Below are positions 25,663 to 34,374 of a DNA stretch of 64,000 nucleotides, piece after piece. Within the stretch, counting starts at the first letter, position 1, and each line of letters opens with the position of its first letter. The notes beneath the pieces were generated by a model, which saw only the letters and a list, made by a program, of their open reading frames with translations, did not search any database and was not told the DNA's origin. The DNA comes from Bacteroidaceae bacterium (GTDB lineage Bacteria; Bacteroidota; Bacteroidia; Bacteroidales; Bacteroidaceae), in the NCBI GenBank assembly GCA_017427185.1, contig JAFRTJ010000013.1, positions 1-64,000 of the forward strand. Reading direction: 5' to 3'. A program made the translations under genes and the position numbers.

Positions 25663-27180
25663 TCAGTTCTGAACTGGTTTCAGCCCCATTTCCTCTGCCT
25701 TCTGCATCATGTACTGGCGAGCGGATTCATGGTCGTTGGGGATCAGGCTGTCCCAAATGGCGTCCTTCACCTTCTGCTTGAGGACGCCAATCTCTCGGCA
25801 AGGCTGCAAGCCGAAGGTGGCCATGATTTCCTCGCCCGAAATGGGGTTTTTCCACGTACGGTAGTTGTCGCGAGCCTGCAAGTCCTTGAGCTTCTGGCGA
25901 ACAATCTGGAAGTTGTCCAGGAAACGGCGCTTGCGCTGCTGGTTCTTGCTCGTTATGTCGGCCTCGCAAAGGATCATCAGGTCATCGATGTCCTCGCCTG
26001 CCTCGAAAAGCAGACGGCGGACGGCACTGTCCGTCACTTCCTGGTCGGCAATCACGATGGGCCGCATGTGGAGCCCCACAAGCTTCTGGACATAGTTCAT
26101 GCGCTCATCCATCGGGAGTTTCATGCGCCGGAAGATGGAGGGTATCATCCTCACTCCCAGATAGTCATGGCTGTGGAAGGTCCACCCCACTCCATTCTCC
26201 CACCGCTTGCTCCTGGGCTTTCCTATATCGTGGAGCAAGGCAGCCCAGCGGAGCCACAGGGAGGCGGCTGGGTCGGTCGTGCCGGCCACGTTGTCCAGCA
26301 CTTCCAGGGTATGATAGAAATTGTCCTTATGGGCACGCCCGTTGCGCACCTCGACGCCCTCCAGCGCAGCGAGCTCTGGGAAGATGATGGGCAGCAAGCC
26401 GCAACGGCTCAGTTCGACGAAACCGATACTGGGGGCAGCAGACATCATGATTTTGTTGAGCTCATCGATGATGCGTTCCTGGGAGATGATGCGGATACGC
26501 TCTGCATTGCGATCCAGCGCCGCCTGAGTCTCGTCCTCGATCTGGAAACGGAGCTGGGTGGCAAAGCGGATGCAGCGCATCATGCGCAAGGGGTCGTCGG
26601 AGAAGGTCACGTCAGGGTCCAGCGGAGTGGCTATGAGGCGGTCCTCCATGTCCAGAAGCCCATCGAAACGGTCGATGAGCTTTCCGAAATAAAGATCGTC
26701 TTCAGGGAACGCATCCAGATGCTTGTGGTTGAGGCAAACGGCCAACGCGTTGATGGTGAAATCCCTTCGGTCGAGATCGTCCTCGAGGGTGCCATCCTCC
26801 ACGATAGGCTTGCGCGAATCGCGACTGTAGCTCTCGCGGCGGGCTCCCACGAACTCGATTTCCTGAGAATGATACTTCAGTTGGGCTGTCCCAAAGTTCC
26901 GAAAAATATTTACATTTGAACCTTTTCCAAGACGCTTTCTCAAGCTCTTTGCCAAACGGATGCCTGGTCCCTCTTTCTCTGCGGATGCACCTTCCTCTGC
27001 CTCACGGCGGTCCACCACCACGCAGTCTATATCCTTGCTGGGACGGTCGAGGAAGAGATCGCGCACATAGCCTCCCACCAGATAGCATTCCAAGCCAAGT
27101 TCATCGGCTGCCGAGCCAATCTGATGGAAGATGTCTCTGTCCAACAGCTGTGCCAAATCCTGATCTGTCAGATGCCTCAT
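25663..27180 (-). CDS. CCA tRNA nucleotidyltransferase / poly(A) polymerase family protein with HD domain
   Basis: This 505-residue protein is a class II nucleotidyltransferase. The NTase head has GGYVRDLFLDRPSKDIDCVVV (residues 36-56) with the DxD metal ligands. The RRDFTINALAV motif is followed by the RNA-binding neck (DDPLRMMRCIRFATQL). A C-terminal HD domain (LHDIGKPRSKRWENGVGWTFHSHDYLG) is present, as in bacterial CCA-adding enzymes with phosphohydrolase activity. It likely adds or repairs the CCA end of tRNAs. An insertion at about residues 60-90 (EAEEGASAEKEGPG) is acidic. It is the last gene of the long leftward operon, 6 bp after the small lipoprotein gene. Confidence 0.92.
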   Translation of the reverse strand: MRHLTDQDLAQLLDRDIFHQIGSAADELGLECYLVGGYVRDLFLDRPSKDIDCVVVDRREAEEGASAEKEGPGIRLAKSLRKRLGKGSNVNIFRNFGTAQLKYHSQEIEFVGARRESYSRDSRKPIVEDGTLEDDLDRRDFTINALAVCLNHKHLDAFPEDDLYFGKLIDRFDGLLDMEDRLIATPLDPDVTFSDDPLRMMRCIRFATQLRFQIEDETQAALDRNAERIRIISQERIIDELNKIMMSAAPSIGFVELSRCGLLPIIFPELAALEGVEVRNGRAHKDNFYHTLEVLDNVAGTTDPAASLWLRWAALLHDIGKPRSKRWENGVGWTFHSHDYLGVRMIPSIFRRMKLPMDERMNYVQKLVGLHMRPIVIADQEVTDSAVRRLLFEAGEDIDDLMILCEADITSKNQQRKRRFLDNFQIVRQKLKDLQARDNYRTWKNPISGEEIMATFGLQPCREIGVLKQKVKDAIWDSLIPNDHESARQYMMQKAEEMGLKPVQN

Positions 27181-27186
27181 AACATC

Positions 27187-27549
27187 CTATTTCTCGAACT
27201 TGTTCTGCAAGAGGTCCTCCTGGAGCTTTCGCTGGAAGAATTTGTGCTTGACGTCCAGACGCTCCCATTCCTCGCCATTGGCACGCGAGAGACTGTCTGC
27301 CGCACCCAGCAACTCGATGCTGTCGAGCAGGACAAGTGCTTGGCGACGGGCATACAACGCCTTAGGGCAACGGAGACGAAGCATCATGATGGTATCGCGG
27401 GCGGCTGCAAAATTCTTCTGGCTAAGCTCGCGACGAGCCTCATCGAGCATACGCTGTCCCTCCATCTCTGGATCAGGCTTGCTGGCACAAGCGGAGAGGA
27501 ACAGGGCCGCAAATGCGACTTTCAGTATAGAAGATTGGTATTTGGGCAT
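27187..27549 (-). CDS. Small helical lipoprotein of unknown function
   Basis: This 120-residue protein has a clear lipobox (AALFLSAC, cysteine 21). The rest is helical with TPR-like character (MEGQRMLDEARRELSQKNFAAARDTIMMLRLRCPKALYARRQALVLLDSIELL). Similar short lipoproteins occur near rseP or dxr in Bacteroidales, but no function is known to me. It is placed 29 bp after rseP and 6 bp before the nucleotidyltransferase gene, so it is part of the same transcript. Confidence 0.8.
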   Translation of the reverse strand: MPKYQSSILKVAFAALFLSACASKPDPEMEGQRMLDEARRELSQKNFAAARDTIMMLRLRCPKALYARRQALVLLDSIELLGAADSLSRANGEEWERLDVKHKFFQRKLQEDLLQNKFEK

Positions 27550-27578
27550 GGTGAATCAAATTCTCTAAAGGGGAAAAA

Positions 27579-28982
27579 CTACAAAATGAATCGCATGACA
27601 TCGTTGCTGAGGGCAAGAACCATCAGAGCCAACAGGATAAACAGGCCGATGCGCTCAGCCCACTCCATGAATTTATCGGAAGGCTCATGTCCCGTAATGG
27701 CCTCATAGGCCAGAATGGCGATGTGTCCTCCATCAAGTCCTGGAATAGGCAGGATGTTCATGACGGCAAGGATGATACTGATGAAAGCCGTCAGCATCCA
27801 AAACTGCTGCCAATCCCATACACTTGGGAAGATGCTCCCTATCGTGATGAAAGAACCCACCGACTTCGCTCCGTCGGCACTTGCCACGTATTTCAGGTCG
27901 TTGACATAGCCGCAAAGGATACGCCAGCCGTACTGCAGGCCAGCGGGGATGCAGGAGAGGAGACTGTAATCCTGATGCTTCGACGTGTAGAAACTGAAAG
28001 GACTTGCCTTGACGATTCCCAGCATGTAGTTCTCGTCGAGTTGAATCCGGGCGGTATCCTGTCGAGCTCCATCCGCGCTCCTGAAAACGACATCCATCTG
28101 GCGGAGACGCATGCTGTCCGCATGGGTGCAACCTTCCATCGAGAGGACATCGGAGCGACGAAGCATGAGACTGTCGAAATCAGCCCACGTCTGGATATCC
28201 GTACCATCCACAGCCACGAGGTAGTCTCCCTTGCGGACACCCGCTCTGCCCATCGCTCCAGTAGGCAGGACAGAATCGATGACCGTAGGAATGTATGCGG
28301 TCATGAAGGCTGGGTTCTCCTCAAGCATGTGCAGAAGATTGAGTTTCTCCTGCAAAGGGATTGTCACCTGCTTGCCATCACGCAAAACGGTTATCTGCTC
28401 AGCATTACTCAGGGTACGCAACACGCTGGTGCTCCACTCCTTGATTGTCTTCCCGTCCGCTGCAATGGGGATGTCTCCGTTACGGAATCCAAGCGACTGA
28501 GCGTGCTCGTTGAACTGGAATCCATGCTTGATGTCCTGCATGGGAAGATAATCACGTCCCCAGGCCAGCATGATGGCACTATAGATGACCCATGCTGTCA
28601 GCAGGTTCATCAGGACACCACCCACCATGATGAAGAAACGCTTCCAAACCGCCTGCGAGCGGAACTCATCAGGTTTGGCAGGCTGTTTCATCTGCTCCGT
28701 ATCCATGCTCTCGTCCACCATACCGGCAATCTTGACGTATCCCCCCAAGGGAACCCATCCGATGCCATACTCCGTCTCGTTGTCCTTGAAGAAAGGGAAA
28801 AGACGGGTAAACCACTTGTCGCGGGTACTGAACAGATGGAACCAGGGATTGAAAAACATATAGAACTTCTCCACACGAACACGGAAGAGTTTGGAGAAAC
28901 CAAAGTGTCCCCCCTCGTGCAACAACACCAAGAAACTAAGGCAGCAAAGCAGCTGCAGGGCTTTTATCAAAACTACATTCAT
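27579..28982 (-). CDS. rseP: RIP metalloprotease RseP (site-2 protease)
   Basis: This 467-residue intramembrane metalloprotease has HEGGH at residues 22-26 in the first helix (the HExxH zinc site) and NILPIPGLDGGHI near the C-terminus (the third zinc ligand). Two PDZ-like regions lie between (about 145-205 and 225-300). It probably cleaves anti-sigma factors or signal-peptide remnants within the membrane. Four membrane segments are expected. It lies 24 bp after dxr, an arrangement widely conserved in Bacteroidetes. Confidence 0.95.
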   Translation of the reverse strand: MNVVLIKALQLLCCLSFLVLLHEGGHFGFSKLFRVRVEKFYMFFNPWFHLFSTRDKWFTRLFPFFKDNETEYGIGWVPLGGYVKIAGMVDESMDTEQMKQPAKPDEFRSQAVWKRFFIMVGGVLMNLLTAWVIYSAIMLAWGRDYLPMQDIKHGFQFNEHAQSLGFRNGDIPIAADGKTIKEWSTSVLRTLSNAEQITVLRDGKQVTIPLQEKLNLLHMLEENPAFMTAYIPTVIDSVLPTGAMGRAGVRKGDYLVAVDGTDIQTWADFDSLMLRRSDVLSMEGCTHADSMRLRQMDVVFRSADGARQDTARIQLDENYMLGIVKASPFSFYTSKHQDYSLLSCIPAGLQYGWRILCGYVNDLKYVASADGAKSVGSFITIGSIFPSVWDWQQFWMLTAFISIILAVMNILPIPGLDGGHIAILAYEAITGHEPSDKFMEWAERIGLFILLALMVLALSNDVMRFIL

Positions 28983-29006
28983 ATCTTTTCCTTAAAACAA
29001 AATCCA

Positions 29007-30161
29007 TTAACCTTTCTGCAAGAACTCACTTGCAACAATCCTACTCTCGCCATCACACTCAAGATAATCCTCCAGGGAAGGCTGATCCACATGAGGTACA
29101 TGCTGGAGGGTGGCCTCGATGATGTCCGCCATCTGGAGGAAAGTACACCGCTCCTGACGGAAAGCAAGATTAACCACCTCGTTCGCAGCATTGACCACAC
29201 AAGCAGCATTACCGCCCAGACGAATGGCCTCGTATGCCATCTGCAAGCAGCGGAACTTCTCGATATCAGGACGCTCAAAAGTGAGATCCTTCATGTCCCA
29301 CCAATCCAGACGCGGGAAATCGCTTTGGAGGCGAACGGGATACGAGAGAGCCAGCTGGATGGGCACACGCATGTCTGGACAACCAAGCTGAGCCTTCACT
29401 GCCCCATCCTGGAACTGAACCGCACTATGAATAATGCTTTGGGGATGCACCACCACCTGAATCTGCTCAGGCGACACGTCGAAAAGCCAACGGGCCTCGA
29501 TGACCTCGAATCCCTTGTTCATCATGCTGGCGGAATCGATCGTGATTTTAGCTCCCATATCCCAATTGGGATGCTTGAGGGCCATCGCAGGAGTCACCTT
29601 CTCCAACTGCTCTGGGGTGAAAGTGCGGAAAGGGCCTCCGCTTGCCGTCAGGATAATCTTCTCGATGGGACTCTGCTCGCCCATCAGACTCTGGAAGATG
29701 GCACTATGCTCGCTATCCACAGGGAGAATGGGAACGTGATTCTCCACACACAGGCGGGTAACCAGTTCGCCAGCTACGACAAGCGTTTCCTTGTTTGCCA
29801 AAGCAATCATCTTGTGAGCCTGAATGGCACTGATGGTGGGCCGCAGTCCTGAGAATCCGACCAAGGCGACCAGCACGATATCGATGGGCTCCATCTGAGT
29901 CACCTGCCAAAGAGCCTCATCGCCAGCATAGACCTGAATGTCGAGGTCGGAAAGAGCATCGCTGACATACTGATAACGGGACTCGTCGGCTATCACTACA
30001 GCAGAGGGACGGAATCTGCGGGCTTGCTGAATGAGCAAGTCTGCCTGCTTGTTTGCCGTCAACACATAAGCCTCAAAGAGGTCGCTATGCTCCTCAATCA
30101 CCTGCAGGGCTTGAGTGCCGATACTGCCAGTGGAACCTAAAACACAAATTTTCTTCTTCAT
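29007..30161 (-). CDS. dxr: 1-deoxy-D-xylulose 5-phosphate reductoisomerase
   Basis: This 384-residue enzyme catalyses the first committed step of the MEP isoprenoid pathway, converting DXP to MEP with NADPH. The NADPH motif GSTGSIGTQALQVI is at residues 9-22. The metal and substrate region is PVDSEHSAIFQSLMGE, followed by TASGGPFR, and HPNWDMGAKITIDSASMMNKGFEVIEA is the classic DXR signature. Its ATG overlaps the stop of rimM by four bases. The next MEP gene in view, ispF, lies at 36239-36718 on the other strand. DXR is the target of fosmidomycin, which typically enters through GlpT-like transporters such as the one at 46012. Confidence 0.97.
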   Translation of the reverse strand: MKKKICVLGSTGSIGTQALQVIEEHSDLFEAYVLTANKQADLLIQQARRFRPSAVVIADESRYQYVSDALSDLDIQVYAGDEALWQVTQMEPIDIVLVALVGFSGLRPTISAIQAHKMIALANKETLVVAGELVTRLCVENHVPILPVDSEHSAIFQSLMGEQSPIEKIILTASGGPFRTFTPEQLEKVTPAMALKHPNWDMGAKITIDSASMMNKGFEVIEARWLFDVSPEQIQVVVHPQSIIHSAVQFQDGAVKAQLGCPDMRVPIQLALSYPVRLQSDFPRLDWWDMKDLTFERPDIEKFRCLQMAYEAIRLGGNAACVVNAANEVVNLAFRQERCTFLQMADIIEATLQHVPHVDQPSLEDYLECDGESRIVASEFLQKG

Positions 30162-30667
30162 AATTCTATTAAACCTTCGGGCAATTCCATCGTGATAATC
30201 CGCTTCTGATGATCCACCTCACGAATGAAGGGAGCAGCAGCAGGAACAAGAAGGTCGCCCACTTGGAAAAGGATGTTGGCTGTGGAGTCATCCACACTAT
30301 CTATCACTCCCACATCTCCTATCTTGGTGTCCACTATACGGAAACCAGTAAAGTAACGCCATGTGTACTCGTCATTCTCATCCGGCTGAGGAGTGAGCTC
30401 GTAAGGGAAATACACTTCGACGCCACAGAGCTCCTGAACCGTCTCTGCAGAGTCGTAGCCCAAGAATTTCAACAGAGCCACGCTGTCTGAACGGAAGCGG
30501 TATTCCTCGAGGAAAAAGGGCACCAGTATTCCATCGATCAGCAAGACCAGGTAATCCGCATCGACCCGATCCCACACATCATCGCTGAAGGTGAAGGATA
30601 TCTCCCCACGCACACCATGTGTTCGTGTCAGAACACCTATCTTATAAACTGAACTTTCCTCTATCAT
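30158..30667 (-). CDS. rimM: Ribosome maturation factor RimM
   Basis: This 169-residue protein has the N-terminal RimM domain (YKIGVLTRTHGVRGEISFTFSDD) and the C-terminal PRC-barrel (FTGFRIVDTKIGDVGVIDSVDDS to LLVPAAAPFIREVDHQKRIITMELPEGL). It assists maturation of the 30S head by binding near S19. It overlaps murA by one base and dxr by four bases, indicating tight translational coupling in the operon. Confidence 0.96.
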   Translation of the reverse strand: MIEESSVYKIGVLTRTHGVRGEISFTFSDDVWDRVDADYLVLLIDGILVPFFLEEYRFRSDSVALLKFLGYDSAETVQELCGVEVYFPYELTPQPDENDEYTWRYFTGFRIVDTKIGDVGVIDSVDDSTANILFQVGDLLVPAAAPFIREVDHQKRIITMELPEGLIEL

Positions 30668-31974
30668 TATTCCACACGGGTTATATGAGCTCCCAAAGCA
30701 TTCAGTCGGCCTTCTATGTTCTCATATCCACGATCTATCTGGCCGATATTGTCAATCTGGCTTACGCCTTCTGCGCTCATGGCTGCGATGAGCAGAGCAA
30801 TACCTGCACGGATGTCGGGGCTCGTCATTCGGCCAGCACGCAGCTTCAACTGATGGTCGTGTCCCACCACAACGGCACGATGAGGGTCACACAGTATCAC
30901 CTGAGCACCCATATCGATGAGCTTGTCCACGAAGAAGAGGCGGCTCTCGAACATCTTCTGATGGATGAGAACAGCTCCCTTCGCTTGCGTGCTCACCACA
31001 AGCAAGACGCTAAGCAAGTCGGGGGTCAATCCTGGCCAAGGAGCATCGGATATCGTCATGAAAGAACCGTCTATGAAAGACTCTATCTCGTAGTGATCAT
31101 GGGGAGGTATGATCAGGTCGTCACCCTCACGATCTATCCGGATTCCCAAACGGTTGAAAGTGCTGGGGATAATACCCAACTGGTCATACTGAACACCACG
31201 GATGCGTATGCCATTACCTACCATCGCTCCCATGCCGATAAATGATCCCACCTCTATCATGTCGGGCAGAATGGTGTGCTCCGCCCCATGCAGGCTGTCC
31301 ACTCCCTGAATCGTCAGGAGATTGCTGGCGATGCCGCTGATTTGGGCGCCCATATGATTCAGCAGATGACAAAGTTGCTGGATATAAGGCTCGCAAGCCG
31401 CATTATAGATGGTTGTGACACCTTGGGCAAGAACAGCAGCCATGATGATGTTGGCAGTACCAGTAACAGAAGCCTCGTCGAGAAGCATCGTGGTTCCCTG
31501 CAAGCGCTTTGCCTGGATAGTGAAGATTTCACGAGAGGCATCGTATTGGAACTCTGCTCCAAGTTTCTGCATTCCCAAGAAATGAGTGTCGAGTCGACGC
31601 CGACCGATTTGGTCGCCTCCTGGCTTGGTAACCATCGTTTTTCCGAATCGGGCCACTAAAGGTCCCACAAACATTATGCTTCCGCGCAGACGAGAACAAC
31701 ATTGCAAGAAATCATCGCTCTCCAAAACATCCATGTTCACCTCATCCGCTTGGAAAGTGCAGGTTCCCTTTTCACATCGGGTAACCTTCACGCCCAACTT
31801 CTCCAGCAGACTAATCTGGTTATTGACATCTGCAATATCCGGAAGATTATGGATGGTGACAGGCTCCTCTGTCAACAGGGTTGCACAAAGCACCTGAAGA
31901 GCCTCGTTCTTTGCGCCCTGAGGCGTGATATCTCCAGACAAACGATGATTGCCTTCGATGATGAATGATGACAT
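30667..31974 (-). CDS. murA: UDP-N-acetylglucosamine 1-carboxyvinyltransferase MurA, Asp-type active site
   Basis: This 435-residue enzyme transfers enolpyruvate from PEP to UDP-GlcNAc, the first committed step of peptidoglycan synthesis. The start is MSSFIIEGNHRLSGDITPQG at 31974; the frame is open further upstream but without MurA similarity. Key parts are PQGAKNEAL (K22), LRGSIMFVGPLVARFG and the active-site loop KPGGDQIGRRRLDTHF. At the position of the Escherichia coli catalytic Cys115 this protein has Asp (D121). That substitution is known to make MurA insensitive to fosfomycin while staying active, as in Mycobacterium and Chlamydia. It lies 31 bp after the DUF4290 gene. Confidence 0.97.
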   Translation of the reverse strand: MSSFIIEGNHRLSGDITPQGAKNEALQVLCATLLTEEPVTIHNLPDIADVNNQISLLEKLGVKVTRCEKGTCTFQADEVNMDVLESDDFLQCCSRLRGSIMFVGPLVARFGKTMVTKPGGDQIGRRRLDTHFLGMQKLGAEFQYDASREIFTIQAKRLQGTTMLLDEASVTGTANIIMAAVLAQGVTTIYNAACEPYIQQLCHLLNHMGAQISGIASNLLTIQGVDSLHGAEHTILPDMIEVGSFIGMGAMVGNGIRIRGVQYDQLGIIPSTFNRLGIRIDREGDDLIIPPHDHYEIESFIDGSFMTISDAPWPGLTPDLLSVLLVVSTQAKGAVLIHQKMFESRLFFVDKLIDMGAQVILCDPHRAVVVGHDHQLKLRAGRMTSPDIRAGIALLIAAMSAEGVSQIDNIGQIDRGYENIEGRLNALGAHITRVE

Positions 31975-32005
31975 AACTGAGAGAGTAAGGCAGGAAGTGG
32001 AAAGA

Positions 32006-32596
32006 CTACTTTTTCTTCTTGGACTTCTTGGCAGGAACAGGATGATTGGAAGTCTGGACGGAAGCAAACTGGAAAGTGGAGAGATCCAGACGAATCTGGC
32101 CGTCGGTATAACGGGCCAAATCTTGAGCCACCAGATTGTCATCCATTGAATCACGATTCCAATTATAAAGGTTCTGCTTCATCTGATTGGCTATCATGCC
32201 GACCAAAGCATCGCGCTCTTCGCCCTCAGGAAGCTGCATGGCATATTTCAACGCGTTCTCCACCTGATAGCCATAATGCTTGCGCCGTATATGCTTCATG
32301 GGATAATGCAAGGGAGCAGCATGAGCAAAGGCCTGTTCCTCAGGGACAATCTCCACGGGATAATCAATATCCAGCTTATAGTGGGACATGCGGGCCAGAT
32401 GATTCCAAAGTTTCTGCTCGAAATCAGGTTGCTGGTCTTGTCCCTGTTGAATACGCGCCATGATGGCGATGATGGTTTCTGCACAACGCTGTCGACTCTC
32501 TCTCTCAGGAATGGAAACAGCCACATCGACCATATTCTGGATTCCCCTTCCATACTCGGGCATTACCAAGTGTTCTCTCTGTGTATTGTATTGCAT
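32006..32596 (-). CDS. DUF4290 domain protein
   Basis: This 196-residue protein starts MQYNTQREHLVMPEYGRGIQNMV and matches the Bacteroidetes-only DUF4290 family, which is nearly always next to murA. It is helical and soluble, with a lysine-rich tail (KKSKKKK). No signal peptide is present. The function is unknown; the tight linkage with murA suggests a role in envelope growth or its timing. The gene starts 6 bp after tsaB. Confidence 0.9.
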   Translation of the reverse strand: MQYNTQREHLVMPEYGRGIQNMVDVAVSIPERESRQRCAETIIAIMARIQQGQDQQPDFEQKLWNHLARMSHYKLDIDYPVEIVPEEQAFAHAAPLHYPMKHIRRKHYGYQVENALKYAMQLPEGEERDALVGMIANQMKQNLYNWNRDSMDDNLVAQDLARYTDGQIRLDLSTFQFASVQTSNHPVPAKKSKKKK

Positions 32597-32602
32597 TTAT
32601 AT

Positions 32603-33295
32603 TTAAAATAGTTTTTTAGGATGTGTTGCCACAAACTCTTTCAGATAATAAGGCTCAAAATATGCCACATCCTGAAAATCGCCACGCAGGAATGATTGCT
32701 CGGCCAAAGGATGCATATATTTAGCCAAAGGATTAATATTCGGAATAAAATGTGCATTGGGATGCTGTATCTTCGACTCACATTTTGCTGCTCCGTCACC
32801 AAAGAAATAAACTGGGCCACGCTCCAGATACTCCTGATAGCTCCCTTCCTCCACAATATCGGCCTGCGTAGGACGGATCTCATGCAAAGCACGATCCAGC
32901 ACCACGGAGTAAACCTCCATCCGGCGAGCATCTATCATAGGAACAAGCAAAGCATTCTCCTCCAGCTCCTCATGATAAAGCAGAAGAGGCACGCACAGAA
33001 CCTGCAACGTAGGAACTGCAATCAGAGGGACTCGACGGCCATAGCAGACTCCCTTAGCCATCGAAACACCAATCCGCAACCCCGTGTAACTGCCTGGACC
33101 CTTACTGATTGCGACAGCATCCAAGGGAATGGCATGACTCTCCGCAAAGGAAAGGGCTTCCTCGACAAAAACCCCACACTTGACGCTATGGCTGGGGCCT
33201 TCCATGTCCTCTTCGTGGAAAAGCAAGGCACCATCTTGGCTCACGGCAACAGAACACACATGAGTGCTGGTTTCAATATGCAGAATACAGGCCAT
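32603..33295 (-). CDS. tsaB: tRNA t6A37 biosynthesis protein TsaB
   Basis: This 230-residue protein has the ASKHA-fold N-terminus of TsaB (MACILHIETSTHVCSVAVS). The conserved segment AISKGPGSYTGLRIGVSMAKGVCYG (about 62-86) follows. TsaB scaffolds TsaD and TsaE for threonylcarbamoyl-adenosine formation on ANN-decoding tRNAs. It is the first gene of the long leftward operon, with a promoter at 33321-33328. Confidence 0.95.
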   Translation of the reverse strand: MACILHIETSTHVCSVAVSQDGALLFHEEDMEGPSHSVKCGVFVEEALSFAESHAIPLDAVAISKGPGSYTGLRIGVSMAKGVCYGRRVPLIAVPTLQVLCVPLLLYHEELEENALLVPMIDARRMEVYSVVLDRALHEIRPTQADIVEEGSYQEYLERGPVYFFGDGAAKCESKIQHPNAHFIPNINPLAKYMHPLAEQSFLRGDFQDVAYFEPYYLKEFVATHPKKLF

Positions 33296-33320
33296 CCAGT
33301 TTTTTTTCTTTATTTTGGCA

Positions 33321-33328
33321 CAAAGTTA
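33321..33328 (-). promoter_or_regulatory. -7 box of the tsaB-murA-dxr operon
   Basis: TAACTTTG on the minus strand, 26 bases before the tsaB start, fits TAnnTTTG. Confidence 0.5.
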
Positions 33329-33350
33329 CAATTTTCTGCTATTATTTTGC

Positions 33351-33358
33351 TACTTTTG
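33351..33358 (+). promoter_or_regulatory. -7 box of yicC
   Basis: TACTTTTG on the plus strand, 22 bases before the yicC start at 33380, fits TAnnTTTG. It faces away from the tsaB promoter. Confidence 0.5.
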
Positions 33359-33379
33359 CACAAAATTGTTGTTAAAATT

Positions 33380-34255
33380 ATGATTCAATCTATGACTGGT
33401 TACGGTAAAGCCTCGACCGAATACCAGGGAAAAAAGATTACAGCAGAGGTAAAGTCGCTCAACAGCAAAGCGCTGGACCTGTCGACACGTTTGGCTCCCA
33501 TCTACCGCGAGAAGGACATGGAAATCAGAGGGTTGATATCCAAAGCACTCGAGCGTGGAAAGGTGGAATTCAACCTGTGGGTTGAGCCGACAACCGACCA
33601 AGTTGCCACTCCCATCAATGATGCTCTGGTAGATAATTATTATCGGCAGATCAAGGACATAGTGGCAAAATATGATTTACCAGAGCCAAACGATTGGTGG
33701 AACACCCTGATGCGTATGCCCGATGTTCTCTCCAAAAGCGATGCGCAAGAACTTAGCGAAGAGGAATGGAATGTGGCTTACAGCGTAGTCGAACAAGCCA
33801 TCCAGCAATTAGTGGAATTCCGCAAACAGGAAGGTAATGCCCTGCAAAAGAAATTCCAAGAGAAACTGGACAACATCGCAAAGCTGCTGGACAGCATCGA
33901 GCCATACGAGAAAGAACGTACCGAGAAGATTCGCCAACGCATCATAGACAGCCTGAGCTCCATTCCTGAAGTGGAATATGACCGCAACCGCCTGGAGCAG
34001 GAAATGATCTACTACATCGAGAAATTGGACATCAACGAGGAGAAGCAACGACTCGCCAACCATCTTCGCTATTTCCAAGAGACAATGGAGAACGGTCATG
34101 GACAAGGGAAAAAACTTGGTTTCATCGCTCAGGAGATGGGACGTGAGATCAACACCACAGGAAGTAAAAGCAACCAAGCTGAGATGCAGAACATCGTCGT
34201 AAGAATGAAGGACGAGTTGGAGCAAATCAAGGAACAGGTTCTGAATGTAATGTGA
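33380..34255 (+). CDS. YicC family endoribonuclease
   Basis: This 291-residue protein starts MIQSMTGYGKASTEYQGKKITAEVKSLNSK, the family hallmark. The frame is open far upstream, but this ATG is the conserved start. The C-terminal DUF1732 part has the metal-binding segment ETMENGHGQGKKLGFIAQEMGREINTTGSKSNQAEMQ. YicC proteins are RNases that contribute to small-RNA turnover in Escherichia coli. The stop codon overlaps the first unit of a 22-bp repeat array. The gene precedes gmk, a neighbourhood common to many bacteria. Confidence 0.93.
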   Translation: MIQSMTGYGKASTEYQGKKITAEVKSLNSKALDLSTRLAPIYREKDMEIRGLISKALERGKVEFNLWVEPTTDQVATPINDALVDNYYRQIKDIVAKYDLPEPNDWWNTLMRMPDVLSKSDAQELSEEEWNVAYSVVEQAIQQLVEFRKQEGNALQKKFQEKLDNIAKLLDSIEPYEKERTEKIRQRIIDSLSSIPEVEYDRNRLEQEMIYYIEKLDINEEKQRLANHLRYFQETMENGHGQGKKLGFIAQEMGREINTTGSKSNQAEMQNIVVRMKDELEQIKEQVLNVM

Positions 34256-34364
34256 ACACGTTCTTCCTCTGGTAAGAACACGTTCTTTTGGGGATAAGAA
34301 CACGTTGACTCTCTCGTAAGAACACGTTCTTTCTTTGGTAAGAACACGTTAATTTAACTCGAAC
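34255..34364 (+). repeat. 22-bp phased octamer array, five perfect AACACGTT units
   Basis: AACACGTT occurs at 34255, 34277, 34299, 34321 and 34343, exactly 22 bp apart. Four of the five 14-bp interiors end in TAAG and three begin with CTT, so copies are homogenised locally. The array fills nearly all of the yicC-gmk gap and overlaps the end of yicC. It is the cleanest member of the family. Confidence 0.95.
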
Positions 34365-34374
34365 AAAACAAAAA

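Noticed and set aside
25483..26919. Plus-strand open frame of over 470 codons opposite the CCA-type gene
   Set aside because: The minus-strand gene has full family motifs; the antisense frame is histidine- and alanine-rich shadow sequence.
27687..29852. Long plus-strand open frame opposite rseP and dxr
   Set aside because: Both minus-strand genes are clearly real and complete; the frame is a shadow without domains.
34255..34364. CRISPR array
   Set aside because: The repeated part is only 8 bp and the interior 14 bp, the interiors share sequence, and no cas gene is in the window.
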